From Micrasema longulum (Eukaryota > Arthropoda > Insecta > Trichoptera > Brachycentridae), in contig JAGVSM010003738.1 in the NCBI GenBank assembly GCA_022494885.1, positions 1 to 64,000 of the forward strand: a stretch of 64,000 nucleotides of DNA, given 5' to 3'. Every line of letters starts with the position of its first letter. Positions within the stretch are counted from its first letter, which is position 1. Below the pieces are notes generated by a model that was not told the origin of the DNA, did not search any database, and saw only the letters and a list, made by a program, of their open reading frames with translations. Shown in pieces: positions 48,010 to 58,187 of this stretch. The position numbers and the translations under genes are program-made.

Positions 48010-48830
48010 GACGTCATTGTGCTGTACAATTTTCAGTGCTCGGTAGGAAACTGACAGATCATTAATTTTCAAGGTGAATTTAACGTGGAAAAGTGCCAAC
48101 GTACACAATATCCGGATGTCTCGACGCCATTTGTCATTTCCGGTCTTGGATTGCCAGTGACATGTCTGTTTCCTCTTACTCGCTCGTTATTATGACCATG
48201 CTTAGCTGCTTAGGGGAATACTACGCCAAGTCGGAATTACTGGCTAGACCAGAAACTAGTGTTTATGCCCACGTAGCGCCGGCTTTGGTGTCGTAAAGGA
48301 AGCCTTATATTACTTTGTTATATAACTAGGTGTATTTGCTAGATCAACACCGATCAATATTATTTTATTTAAAGGAACTTAATGAATGCGGATTCGGCAA
48401 CGTCGAAAGTGAGAAACTGACGAGGAACGGCTGAAAAAAGTGAAGGAGACTTCTGAATACAGCCTAGGCCCACCCTGGGCTGTATCGAGCTGATGAGGTA
48501 TATAAAAATTATGCCACGGAAAGTGTATTATATAAGTGTTTCGTAGGAAATTCAACATTTTTATACAAATTTTTGACATTTTTGGGAGTCGAAATTACGT
48601 TCGCACTAACTTTCAAAAACAAAAATGTTCACCACTACACAAGAAAAAACGTCCCCAAACTGTTCGTACCGACTGACACGATCCTGCAAATGACGTCACC
48701 GCTTTTTGAGGTCCTACTCACAATCAACGTTTTCTAGAAAACCTGCGCTATCTAGTATGTGTGGATGTATAGGGAGGGTCCGATGTCTTGCTGGGTACCC
48801 GCTGGCACAGCGCGGGTTTAAACTGTGTAA
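48010..48830. other. G+C-richer patch without recognised gene
   Basis: Open plus frame 48093-48296 and text CAGCCTAGGCCCACCCTGGG with CTGTATCGAGCTGATGAGG at 48459-48500, which resembles the end of some LINE ORFs. TGACGTCA occurs at 48009 and 48691. No confident call. Confidence 0.35.
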
Positions 48831-49884
48831 CTCGGTTATAAGCTTAGACTATACCCTGTCTGTGTAATATATAAGTGTGAAATCACTACAATTAATGATA
48901 TGAATCATTCACAAAAAATCATCAAAATATTGGTTTCCGTTGTCCTCTTCACTATACTAGATTAAATTACCTTTTTTATGTACCAACTTGTAAAAACAAT
49001 TATACCTCGAATTCATTCATTAGACGTACCTGTAGAAATTATAACGGACTCAGTATTGATGTAGACATTTTTAACTGCACGTTGCATTTGTACAGAAAAT
49101 TTCTTCATGGGGTCGATTATTTGGAATAGTTGCTGAATGTACATCTTGAGTGGTTTATGCTATGTATATGTGCCGCATGTAATGTATATGTTTGTGTATG
49201 TTTTATATGTGCGTTCATGTGTGTGCGTGGATGGCTCGGAGTGTACATTCGGTATTTTATTTATTTTAATTTATTACCTCCATGGAAAACGCAAATGTCA
49301 ACAATTATTCTTTTCTCACTTAAAATTCTTTTTTTTTGTCACATTTAATGTTTATATCTTTTAATTTATGAAAACTTAATTGGTCTTTTTATGTTAAAAA
49401 ATTGTTGTTTTTAGTACTTATTTTGTATGACTGTATGTTTTCTAAATAAAATAGAATAAAAATAAATAAAATACACGTATAAAAAATCATGTGAGTCAAG
49501 GTCCTGTAAAATAACGTTTGAATGACGTCATCTACCACTGAACGACGGCTGCTAGATTACGGCACCCCTGTCTTAGGAAACAACAATAGTTTTAGCGATA
49601 TTTTATTTTTGGAGGTAATTTTTTTTTGCAGGCTCTGCTTCGCTTCGCTATAGTGATTTTTACTTGCTTTATCAAGAATTTTTAAATCTATAGCCCGGGA
49701 CCCAATGATATTCTTACGATGGCGAAATTAACTTCTTTATAAGTTTTCGATATAAAATATTTTCATTTCTTATAGTGATTTTACACCAGTATTTTCTTCA
49801 ATTCTATTTTTAAGTAATACTTATATTAACATTTACTATACATGTTTTTTTATGTATCCGGATGGTATCCAAGAATACAAGTCA

Positions 49885-50150
49885 GAGTGCAAAATAAAAT
49901 CAGAAACCTAAACTAGTGTTATCGATTCAATGGCTGCCTTCAATTAAAAATCCAAAAAAATAAATCAAATAAAGAAAATTCTGCCAAGTAGTGGAGTGCG
50001 CCTGCCATGCTTCAGGTTCTGGGTTCGATTCCTAGCATGATGGAAGTTTAATATAGAGTTTAAACATCTTGCAATATTTCACTGTTCCGGCCTGGCACCT
50101 GAAGCGTATGACTGACCAACTTACAATTAGTTTATTTAACACACATTACG
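49885..50150 (+). repeat. SINE-B copy
   Basis: Module GTGCAAAATAAAATCAGAAA at 49891, head AAGTAGTGGAGTGCGCCTGC with CCATGC and GGGTTCGATTCCTAGCATG, body CCTGGCACCTGAAGCGTATG. The 3' part (ACCAATGTAGTGCCCAGTGC) reappears at 50370 after about 200 bp of unrelated sequence, suggesting an insertion into the SINE. Confidence 0.7.
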
Positions 50151-50524
50151 AAAAATATATTTAAAGCATCCATTTAACGAAAAAAAAGTAAACAAAACGA
50201 TTGGAAAGTAAAAAAATGTAAAACAAGAGTATTTAATTATTAGAGTACATAAAAGATATCCTTTATTAACATTATTTCAGTAAAATTAAAAATGTCGGTA
50301 TCTCAAGAGATACGGCTTAGTTGAGACATTGCTCCCCCACTGATAATCAAACAACTCTGCATTTGGTTTACCAATGTAGTGCCCAGTGCACCACTGGGTG
50401 CGTAAAAGGGTATTAATTGATTGATTTTATAGAAACAAACAGTCAACAATGATTAAATTACTCATAAAAGATAAGGTGTAAAGACAGACTAGCGAAGTTT
50501 CTAAGAAAAAATCAAATCTATTTA

Positions 50525-50850
50525 ACTATGGTACATTTTTTAATATGTGCGTGCGTTTATACATATATGCGTGTAAAAGAGTGTGTTGATGTGTATTTGT
50601 ATGAGAGTAAGTGTAGAGGTGTGTTTGTGTGTATTTGTGTGAGAGTAAGTGTTTAGGTGTGTGTAAGCGTGCGTTAGATATAATGAGTCTAAATTTATTT
50701 TTTAATTTAGGGGCATGTAAAGTATATCAATAGATGAAATAAAAACATTAAGTATAAGCAAAAACGATAGAGAAATGAGTGTTGTGCATAGTTAGTGCTA
50801 CAGACTGGCAGATGGAATAAATATTTATTTGTTGTCACGCGAAAGGAGAC
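50525..50850 (-). pseudogene. LINE C-terminal fragment with CA-rich 3' UTR
   Basis: Inverted match to 41989-42350: GTGTGTTTGTGTGTATTTGT, GGGGCATGTAAAGTATATCA and a worn THSFLYR-like frame near 50780. Confidence 0.6.
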
Positions 50851-51052
50851 ATTATAATTAATATTGGAGAGTAGGTTTAAAGAGTCTACTTTATTATTAA
50901 ATATTTCATGATAATGTACTTATTTTACAAAAGATAACATCTAATAAGTGTAAAATTATTAGGATTGCACACAAAAAAAAAACAAATAAGAAAGAGGTGC
51001 CGTTAAAGTAAATAGACAACACTAGAACGACTAAAAAACGTGAATGTTAATC

Positions 51053-51105
51053 AATGCTGAAAACGAAAAGACCGAGAAAGACAGTGTACCAGAGAGTAGA
51101 GTAAC
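51053..51105 (+). pseudogene. short RTE relic
   Basis: ATGCTGAAAACGAAAAGACC GAGAAAGACA matches the GCRKRGRPRKTW coding run at 41310-41342. Confidence 0.4.
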
Positions 51106-51146
51106 GACATCAAATTATTGTCTTTGCGCGCGGTACCAAATGCACC

Positions 51147-51153
51147 TATATAA
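51147..51153 (+). promoter_or_regulatory. TATA-box-like sequence in a G+C-richer patch
   Basis: TATATAA followed by GGACACGC within GCGCGCGGTACC...CACCTATATAAGGAC. It resembles a core promoter, perhaps of a mobile element; it lies antisense in the host intron. No coding follows that I can identify. Confidence 0.25.
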
Positions 51154-51335
51154 GGACACGCAACATGTCACTCGCCCTTCTCTGCTTCTACTAGCATTCC
51201 TGTTTAACTTGTAGGGGTCTCTATTTTGTATTTATTTAAGCACCCACTGATACATATAGGACACAGATTCCTTATCTACCCGGACACAGAAAATCAATCA
51301 ACTTAAACAATTTAAAATGAATAATTTTATATTAC

Positions 51336-51454
51336 CGCATTTCATGGGCCAGCACTGGACCATCGGGACTTTGGTTGAATTCAATCAAAAAGTCCTTGTT
51401 CAGCTTCATGCCTCCTTTTGCTGTATCGACATCCAGCATGACTATCCAGGATCC
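51336..51454 (-). CDS. SELENBP1: methanethiol oxidase / selenium-binding protein, penultimate exon
   Basis: 119 bp exon, found because the previous exon needed a partner. The minus strand has the acceptor TTTAAG, then GGATCCTGG, and the donor GCG/GTAATA. It encodes GSWIVMLDVDTAKGGMKLNK followed by DFLIEFNQSPDGPVLAHEM plus the first two bases (CG) of an Arg codon. This is the family segment GS.ML..DVDT..GG..LN..FL..F...P.GP.LAHE.R. Phase 0 at the start matches the 63813 donor. The two-base overhang is completed by the single A that opens the last exon, giving CGA (Arg). That triple match of homology, phase and splice dinucleotides makes the call strong. Family members I recall usually read VDFGKEP where this reads IEFNQSP, a local divergence. 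The exon sits alone between introns of about 12.4 kb and 16.0 kb. Confidence 0.93.
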
Positions 51455-51639
51455 CTTAAATTAAGAAATAAATTCTTGAAAAAAACAATTACGCAATTAA
51501 ATCCATCATTCCGAATTTTTTACATAAGATAGGTTATCTTAAATATTTAGAAACTTATTTCTGATTTGTTTCCACAAATACATAATGTATTGCATAAGTA
51601 AATAAAATTATTGAAATAATTTGAAAATGTGGTAGTTAA

Positions 51640-51925
51640 CATTTACAGGACTTGACTGGACTGAATTGTCATTAGCTGGTGGCCACTTTACACACTGTGC
51701 ACAACACACTGTGTAATTTGGAATTAGTATTTTCAATACAGGTTTTAGCTCTTTTACTTCACAAATGTTAAGAAATGGAAGAGTTGAGGAAATGTGGATA
51801 TTTAAGCAAAAGTATAATGACGAATGAGCAGAACGATAAGTGGCATAAAACTAGCAAATAATGGGTCCTCTAAATGCTTAGAATTCCATATTATCTTCTC
51901 AAAAATGTTTTTTTTTTCTGTTTCA
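51640..51925. repeat. F1 foldback fragment
   Basis: A plus-orientation core (GGTGGCCACTTTACACACTG) turns at about 51720 into a minus body (ATGGAAGAGTTGAGGAAATG, CTCAAAAATG). Confidence 0.6.
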
Positions 51926-52243
51926 ATACATTACAAACTTCCTTGTTTAGAATTGGCTGGATCGTGACTGCCAAAATTTAGCAACAAAAGTTTTAGAAAA
52001 CATTTATAATCATTTAGGGCTAGTTGCATTAAAAAAAATTAAGTTAAATAAATCAAATTATTTTGGTCAAGATGTGCAAAATGATTTGTTTTATTTGACT
52101 TTTTCGTGCGAACTATTTTGTCCGTTTAGTTGAAAACGAAACAATTATTTAACATTAAACTATATTTAACATAACCTTTCTTGAGGCAATTGACCATTAA
52201 AGATCTACATATTATCCAGGAATTTAGTACAAACAAAACAAAC

Positions 52244-52765
52244 AAACAAACCATCACGTGATTTCCCGGAAGGACAGGCAGAGAGAATAGAACGCCACAT
52301 TAATCTATCTTTGCACACATATCTACGTTCATATATCTTCTCATGCAACCGCGCCTATTTATCCGAATTTTAACATATCCATCTTCGAATATTTCTTGGA
52401 TTTGGTGATGCTATGTTTTTCTCGGTCTTCCTTTATTTCTGCATCCATCAACATTCGCATCGTAAATATTTTCAGCCGTTTTTTCGCTGTCCATTCGCTC
52501 TACATGTCCAAACCAGCGCAGAGCTCCTTTTTAGATTTTGTCGATAATGCTTATCTCAGCCTTACATAATGTACGGATCTCAACATTTGTGCATATATCG
52601 TACATAGTTTTACCACACATTTGCCTGAGGGATCTTATTTCGACAGCATTCAGCCTATTTTCATCCCTGTTTTTCCAAGTCCATACTTCGCTCCCATACG
52701 TCAGGGTCGGGATCAGGACTCCTTTGTAAACTGCTAATTTTGCCTCTTGCGACAAACATCAATTT
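52244..52765 (-). pseudogene. RTE-like LINE C-terminal fragment with (TTTG)n tail
   Basis: Minus strand: MSQEAKLAVYKGVLIPTLTY GSEVWTWKNRDENRLNAVEI RSLRQMCGKTMYDICTNVEI RTLCKAEISIIDKI, then a stop and later worn HDQ.. text. The LAVYKGVL.PTL.YGSEVW and E.R.LR.MCG.T blocks are typical. The tail is GTTT repeats at 52232-52250. Confidence 0.85.
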
Positions 52766-53463
52766 GCCATTTATTTGCCAAGGTGGATTATGAAGGTGGA
52801 CAAGGTGCACCATTCACTTTGTTCCCGGCACTCACCTTCCTTTCAATATGTCTCCCAGTCATTCCATCCCTAGTAAACATACTTCCCAGATACACTTATT
52901 ACTTTACTTGTTTTAGTATAACTCCATTTACAGTGATTTCACATTTAATCATGCTTTCATTTCTTTCAAAAACCATCACATTCGGTTTATCATTACATTG
53001 AATTTAGTATTATAAAACAAACGCAATAAATCATCAAATCAAATTGAAATAAATAAATATAAAGAAATTGTCAATAATTATGTACGTAATTGAACTGTTT
53101 GCTTACCGTATAAAATAAATGAAAAAATCAAATATACTAAGTACACTCCTGCTTTCCTTCATCCATCCTCTACCACTCCTTGTCACTTTTTTTATTTTCC
53201 CACTACTCTCTCCTTGTTTTTTTGTTGTTTCAATTCTTTTGATTTTGATCATGAATATTGGTTTAAATACTTAATGTTTTATTTTTTATATTATTCAAAC
53301 CACCGCACAGCGGTCAATATGCTAGAGCTAGCTCCCCTAAATTATTTTCGGATGAAAAATCTCAAAATTTTTCACGATTGACTCTCTTTGGTTTATTATC
53401 GAAATTTTATACAATTTTATATTATATTATAAAATTTTGACTTTTTTTACTGTTATTTCTAAG

Positions 53464-53725
53464 GGGAACTGCTACTGCTACTGCTACAACAACCATCACG
53501 CCATTTCCCCGTAGGGGTAGGCAGAGAGAATGGACCGCCACACACGTCTATCCTGGCATTCCTAGCTTCTTCCACATTCATACATCTTGTCACACATGCC
53601 CTTCGGTTCTGTCTGCTTTTGACATGACCAGACTTAAGATTTTAGTTTATCTGATCATGCCACGTTTTCCTTGGTCGTCCTCGTCTCACGTTACCGTTAA
53701 TTTTTGCCATATATACTTGTTAGGG
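53464..53725 (-). pseudogene. RTE-like LINE 3' fragment with (GTAGCA)n tail
   Basis: Minus strand: RRGRPRKTWHDQ, SGHVKSRQNRRACVTRCMNV EEARN, then frameshifts; its 3' end is GATGGTTGTTGTAGCAGTAG. The same family as 41272 and 52244 but with a different tail repeat. Confidence 0.8.
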
Positions 53726-54109
53726 GAGTATAGTTTTATTTCACTTTTATTTATAATATATTTCAATTACCGTTTTTCGTCGTGACCGACATCGTCAGAC
53801 TAGTGGGAGACTAAACAAATTTCTATGTCATACAGAAATGCAAACGTGGATTGTAAATTATGATTTTATATAATTATGGGAATAAGAGAGTTAAAATTAA
53901 AATAATTTACGTATAAATTTAAACCGAGTCACCAACTACTCTTCAAACGACCATAGACATTTCAAATTTGATAACGATACTACAAATAGAAAGGAAAAGA
54001 ATTGCGGAAGAAATAAAAAATAATATAAAAGTGATAATGAAAGATGGGACGGGATAAAAAAATAAATGGTAACCTTCAAAACATTTAGCAAACCATTAAA
54101 TTATATTAA

Positions 54110-54360
54110 CACTTTGAACACCGGCCAAATACATAAAGAGTTTACCCTGTGCCCGGCCCATTTTTGTGAAATTTCACCCTTTCGGAAGGGTTTCTTAAAA
54201 GTGTCATAATTATGAAAATACTAAGTTAAATGAATAAAAAATCTCATATTTATTTTAAACAATTTAACAAGCCATTTTTGTTTGATAGTTCTGCCAAAAT
54301 TGGCCTTTATGGAGAGCCACATTGCAATGTTCGCACATGCACAACACGGTTTCACTCCTT
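54110..54360 (-). pseudogene. piggyBac transposase C-terminal relic with one element end
   Basis: On the minus strand two overlapping frames give KKRSETVLCMCEHCNVALHK then QNYQTK, the cysteine-rich C-terminal finger of piggyBac (PGBD) transposases. About 100 bp beyond it lies TTAA (54106-54109) followed by CACTTTGAACACCGGCC. The TTAA target site and this start look like a piggyBac terminus. No opposite end is visible, so this is a one-ended fragment. It runs straight into the hairpin element at 54369. Confidence 0.75.
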
Positions 54361-54368
54361 TTTTTGTG

Positions 54369-54594
54369 CTTTGTATCTCGAAGCCGTGTAAACACATAAT
54401 TATAATAACCATGCGTTGTGTCCCGGTCCCGTGTTTTCACGTAGTTTATCAGCTGCAAAAAAGTACTAATAAAAGTTTCTCGATGTCAATCAAATGCACT
54501 TTTTTAAACAGCTGGCAAACCACGTGAAAACACGGGACCGGGACACAACGCGTTGTTATATAATCACGTGTTTACACGGCTCCTGGACACAAAG
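54369..54594. mobile_element. 226 bp foldback (hairpin) element with about 86 bp arms
   Basis: Left arm 54369-54455 and right arm 54509-54594 are inverted copies, including a perfect run through GTGTCCCGGTCCCGTG and the CAGCTG at each inner edge. The intervening loop is about 53 bp. The arms are far richer in G+C than the surroundings. It abuts the piggyBac tail; it may be a non-autonomous element or an inverted duplication. Confidence 0.8.
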
Positions 54595-55202
54595 TATTAA
54601 TCTACATTAATTAAATTAGCATTTTAACCTGAATATTTGTTTGTATTCTAAACAAATAAGAATGAAAATGAGATATTCGTTTTTGTTTATCGTATATTAT
54701 AACATGTTGTCTGAGTTCGAGAATCGATATCTAAAGAAAATAAATAAACTGTGACTTTTGAAACAAAGCCGTAACGGAATAAAATATATTTTAGGGATTC
54801 TAATCGTGATATTTTTCCAGTAGAATTTACAACAACATTGGATAGCGTTTACTATTCTGGACGGCAATTTGTGTGAATCCCTTTGCTTTTCAATGGAATA
54901 ACGCAAGAAAATTAAAGTGTTTTATACCCACCATATTTCAGTTGGTTCAAATTTTGTCAAGTATTCCATCAAAAAAATTATTGATTTTTCTTATTTTATT
55001 TATCTAGAAAGTTCTGGTTAAATATTTATACACAGATATATTTTTTTAAATGTATATTATATCATTTAAGTAGTGGCCTGCCATCCGATCTCACGTATTC
55101 ACTTATTTGTGATAAAATAAAGCGACGGTTTAAACTAAATAAAAAAATATAATTATAAGAAATTAAAATAACGCTATTCTTATAAATTAAAAATGAAAGT
55201 TT

Positions 55203-55356
55203 ATTTTAAATAAAAGACTTTGTAAATTTACCACACTAGAGTCTAATACATTAAAACACGACTAGTTTTGGGTAATCAGTATTACCCATCCTCAGGTGTA
55301 AATATAAAATGTATTAAAATCTTGTGTGGTAAACTTACAAAGCTGTTTATTTAAAA
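55203..55356. repeat. 154 bp foldback with hammerhead-like hairpin
   Basis: Arms at 55211-55255 and 55308-55353 are inverted (TTTGTAAATTTACCACACTA and the complement of TTTGTAAGTTTACCACACAA). Between them lies GGGTAATCAGTATTACCC, an almost perfect hairpin, flanked on the minus strand by CTGAGGA and AAAC. Confidence 0.6.
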
Positions 55357-55649
55357 TAAATTCAAAATATTTTTCCACAAAGTAAATGCTGAAATAATAC
55401 ATAATAAAAATGAAAGAATAATAAGGAAACAGGGGGAAAAAAAACAATATAAGTGAATGAATGAGAGAATGAATAGGTTTTTGAGCGATTAAAATGAAAT
55501 TGTTTACAATTTATGATTTAAATGATTATTTGATGTCGTTTGATTGATAATTAAACATGCATTTATTTTTTTGATCACCTCATCATTTGATAAAGTTGTA
55601 AGAGGAAACTTAAAATAAAAAAAACCTTTTCAAATAAAAAAGCGCTACA

Positions 55650-55795
55650 TCAGCCAGGAGGCCCAAAATCAGTACAGTACACCCAGGTTTGAGAAAGAAT
55701 ATATTCATTTTTTTGTTCTCACCGGGAACCAAACCCAGAAGCATCCATGCGGGAGTCATATGCCTTAGCCATTATAGCTACCATGAAAACCACCA
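55650..55795 (-). repeat. SINE-C copy
   Basis: CAGCCAGGAGGCCC, ACACCCAGGTTTGAG, then a head with CCGGGAACCAAACCCAGAAG and GCCTTAGCCATTATAGCTAC. Confidence 0.65.
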
Positions 55796-55864
55796 TTAAA
55801 TGAAAGTATTATGATTTCTACGGCTGTCTAGACGCTCAATGTGTTTTTCTGGGATATCAGTGTG

Positions 55865-56118
55865 TCGGCTTTGTGGTGTAATGGTCAGTTCATTTGCCTA
55901 CCATCCAAAAGGTCTCGGGTTCGATTCCCGGCATGGTTGATATGAAATATTTGTTTAAAAGGGTATTTTTACACTGAATTATTTCATAATTCCCTGGGCT
56001 GGTACCCGAAGCATAAGACTGATTACTTTACCTGCATGTAAAAAAAAAAGATCAAGATACGCTGCGATTCGTGTACCAATTCAGTGTCTTATGCACCTTT
56101 AGGTGCGTAAGGGAAGAT
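55865..56118 (+). repeat. SINE-A copy, full length
   Basis: TCGGCTTTGTGGTGTAATGG head, GGGTTCGATTCCCGGCATGG B box, TACCCGAAGCATAAGACTGA and ATACGCTGCGATTCGTGTAC body. Confidence 0.85.
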
Positions 56119-56188
56119 AAGTGTGTCTTTCGCACTCTTTTCCGGATTCGTGGTCAACGATACAGATTTCAGATAAACAAAGGGCAGA

Positions 56189-56880
56189 TCTTTACATATA
56201 TAATGCTTCTGTACGTGTAATGTCATTAAACTCCTCTTAAACGGCTTAATCTATTAACGACCAGTTTTTAACGAATTGTAGTTCTTTGCGCTGCGCGTGT
56301 TCGTTCATTTCAAAACTTTCAATCGAATCTGTAAAAAAAACTTGGAAGCATTCATCTTTTTTTTTATTGACCTACCAGGGTTGCATTCGACAAGAATACA
56401 AATACATTAACGATTTTTGTGTTTTAAAAAAATTGTTTTTGAATGTTTTGTTGTTGTTGTGTCAAGATTTGTTGTTGTTGTCAAAATTTGCCTTTTTATG
56501 GATACCAATCAGTTTCATTCCTTTCATTCTTTATAATTTCTTCCCATTTAATTCTTTTTACTGGATTTTTGGTAACATTAAAATTTTATTAACTAACATT
56601 TATTACATTTTAGAAAATTGCATTCCTTTATTAAGTACACCACTGTTGGTGAAAAGAGCTGAGTTTGATATTTGCGAAAAGAATTCTATAATCGAAAATG
56701 AATTATTTTGGAATTTAACCATAAACAAGTACCTATGTATTTACTTAAATTCAATATTAGGATATAAATATTTTTTTCATTTGAGAGTTCAATCATAAAC
56801 AAGTGCCTAAGAACCTACTTATCAATGAAAAATTTTTCCAAGGTAGTAGCAGGCAAGCTAACGTCTGTTGGGTCCGCTAG
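56189..56880 (+). mobile_element. short non-autonomous Helitron
   Basis: Starts with TCTTTACATATATAATGC and GTACGTG, and has the internal CGACCAGTTTTTAACGAA segment. It ends with AACGTCTGTTGGGTCCGCTAG, preceded by the AGCAGGCAAGC segment; TC at the start and CTAG at the end are Helitron hallmarks. No Rep/helicase coding is present in about 0.7 kb. The 170-residue open frame inside is AT-rich noise. Its 3' half matches 39820-40060. Confidence 0.7.
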
Positions 56881-57507
56881 CTGTATATACAAATCTTTAG
56901 TATGTAACGTTACATATCTACTCAAATGACATCAACCCTGATGACAGGCGCTGTTATGCGATCAGAAACTTCGGAAATAAGCGTGAATGACGCAAGGCAA
57001 AACAACTCATTAAAACTCATTGTGCGTGAAAAAATTATATTCAAGTTCTAAACAATATTTTTTTATAATTTTGGCGGTAGCTCATTGTATTTGTGATGCC
57101 ACGACATATCTGTGGGAGATCAGATAGCCGCTGTGATTAGGGAATGCAAATGAGTAGAGTGGGGATATGTCCAGGGAAATCTCCTCATATAAACCTTTAA
57201 GCTGACCGCACATAGGAACGACTTTGACCAAATTTATCAAAGGACCCCAAATCAAATGCCAAAGTTATAACGGTAGAAATAACTGATTGCCACTTGTCTT
57301 TTTTCGCAATATATTCTTAAACCACACGCTCAGCGATTTATTTCTAGAAATGGAGAGCATATTTTATATAATTTATAATGCATTGTTAGCATGTTCGGCT
57401 GGCAAGCTTGAGATCTGCGATTTTCCGAAACAATCTCGTTAAAAAAATCACAAAAAATCTTAAAAGAATATGCGAAGAAGGAGCGATTTGATAAATCAGT
57501 ATTAACA

Positions 57508-57860
57508 AATTACAACAAGGATGGAGAATAACTCAAAAAGGGAATATGCAAGTCTAGGCATTTACAGGGCTTACAACCTGTCATTGGCTGGTTTAAGTGG
57601 CCACTTTACACACTGAGTTAACATTCACCATTCTGCCAATGTTTCAATATCCATATTTCTTCAATTCTTCCATTTGTCGATTTTAGTGAAGTTAAAGAGC
57701 TAAAACTTTTATTGTTGTGAAGAGATTCATCTGACTGAACCCTGTTTCCTTAACCTATTCTCTTTTTAAGGTATTCTCCATCCCTGTTGTAATTTGTTTA
57801 TCTTAATGACTCCCGAGGGTGTGAAATCCAGTCTTTTGTCTACAAACATTTGGACAAACT
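57508..57860. mobile_element. F1 foldback element, best bounded copy
   Basis: Left end ACAAATTACAACAAGGATGG plus AGAATAACT (57509) is repeated inverted at 57755-57800 (complement: ACAAATTACAACAGGGATGG plus AGAATACCT). The interior holds the F1 core (GGCATTTACAGGGCTTACAA, ACCTGTCATTGGCTGG, TTTAAGTGGCCACTTTACAC). An end module in minus orientation (GACTCCCGAGGG, ATCCAGTC, ATTTGGACAAACTC) follows to 57860. Confidence 0.75.
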
Positions 57861-58131
57861 CAAATATTGTGATAAATCAGTGTTTGAATATCGGTTTTCT
57901 CTCTCGCAAATGCCTCCCCGAATACTGTGCAATAAAAACAACTGCACGTTGGACTGAGTCTAACTAAAATCGGCAAAATCAAAGACTCTTATTCCCTCTT
58001 GCCGCATTCTAAAACTAGACTAACTTTAGTTTAAAAAAAAAAGAGTTTTGGTATTTTCAAAAATAGCTATCATATTTGTATACGGCAGATAGAACTAGGC
58101 CCATAAGTAGTTTTTTGGATGGTGTCAGCTC

Positions 58132-58187
58132 TTAAAAAAAACATTTCACTAAATAAAAATGCAGGGATACAGCAACAATAGCATGTA
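58132..58187 (+). repeat. 56 bp exact direct repeat, copy 1
   Basis: Identical to 58970-59025 over 56 bases (contains CACTAAATAAAAATGCAGGG and ATACAGCAACAATAGCATGT). Confidence 0.9.

Larger units (their letters stand above)
35370..51335 (-). other. last intron of the SELENBP1-family gene, about 16 kb
   Basis: The intron has GT (51335-51334) and AG (35371-35370) ends. It is filled with LINE fragments, SINEs, a Helitron with a nested LINE tail, a GC-rich inverted-repeat element at 46092 and F1 repeats, each listed separately. Stretches in which I see nothing classifiable: 35370-36020, 36420-36980, 37240-38080, 38640-39390, 41540-41980, 43345-44000, 45530-46090, 47470-48000 apart from one short dispersed repeat, and 48840-49480. 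Confidence 0.85.

Noticed and set aside
48093..48296. Possible host exon in the G+C-rich patch
   Set aside because: No homology recognised, antisense orientation inside the host intron and no paired splice sites with any neighbour.
56286..56798. 170-codon open frame on the plus strand
   Set aside because: It lies inside the short Helitron, does not begin at a convincing ATG context and is composed of Phe/Ile/Leu/Lys-rich AT-driven residues with no motif.
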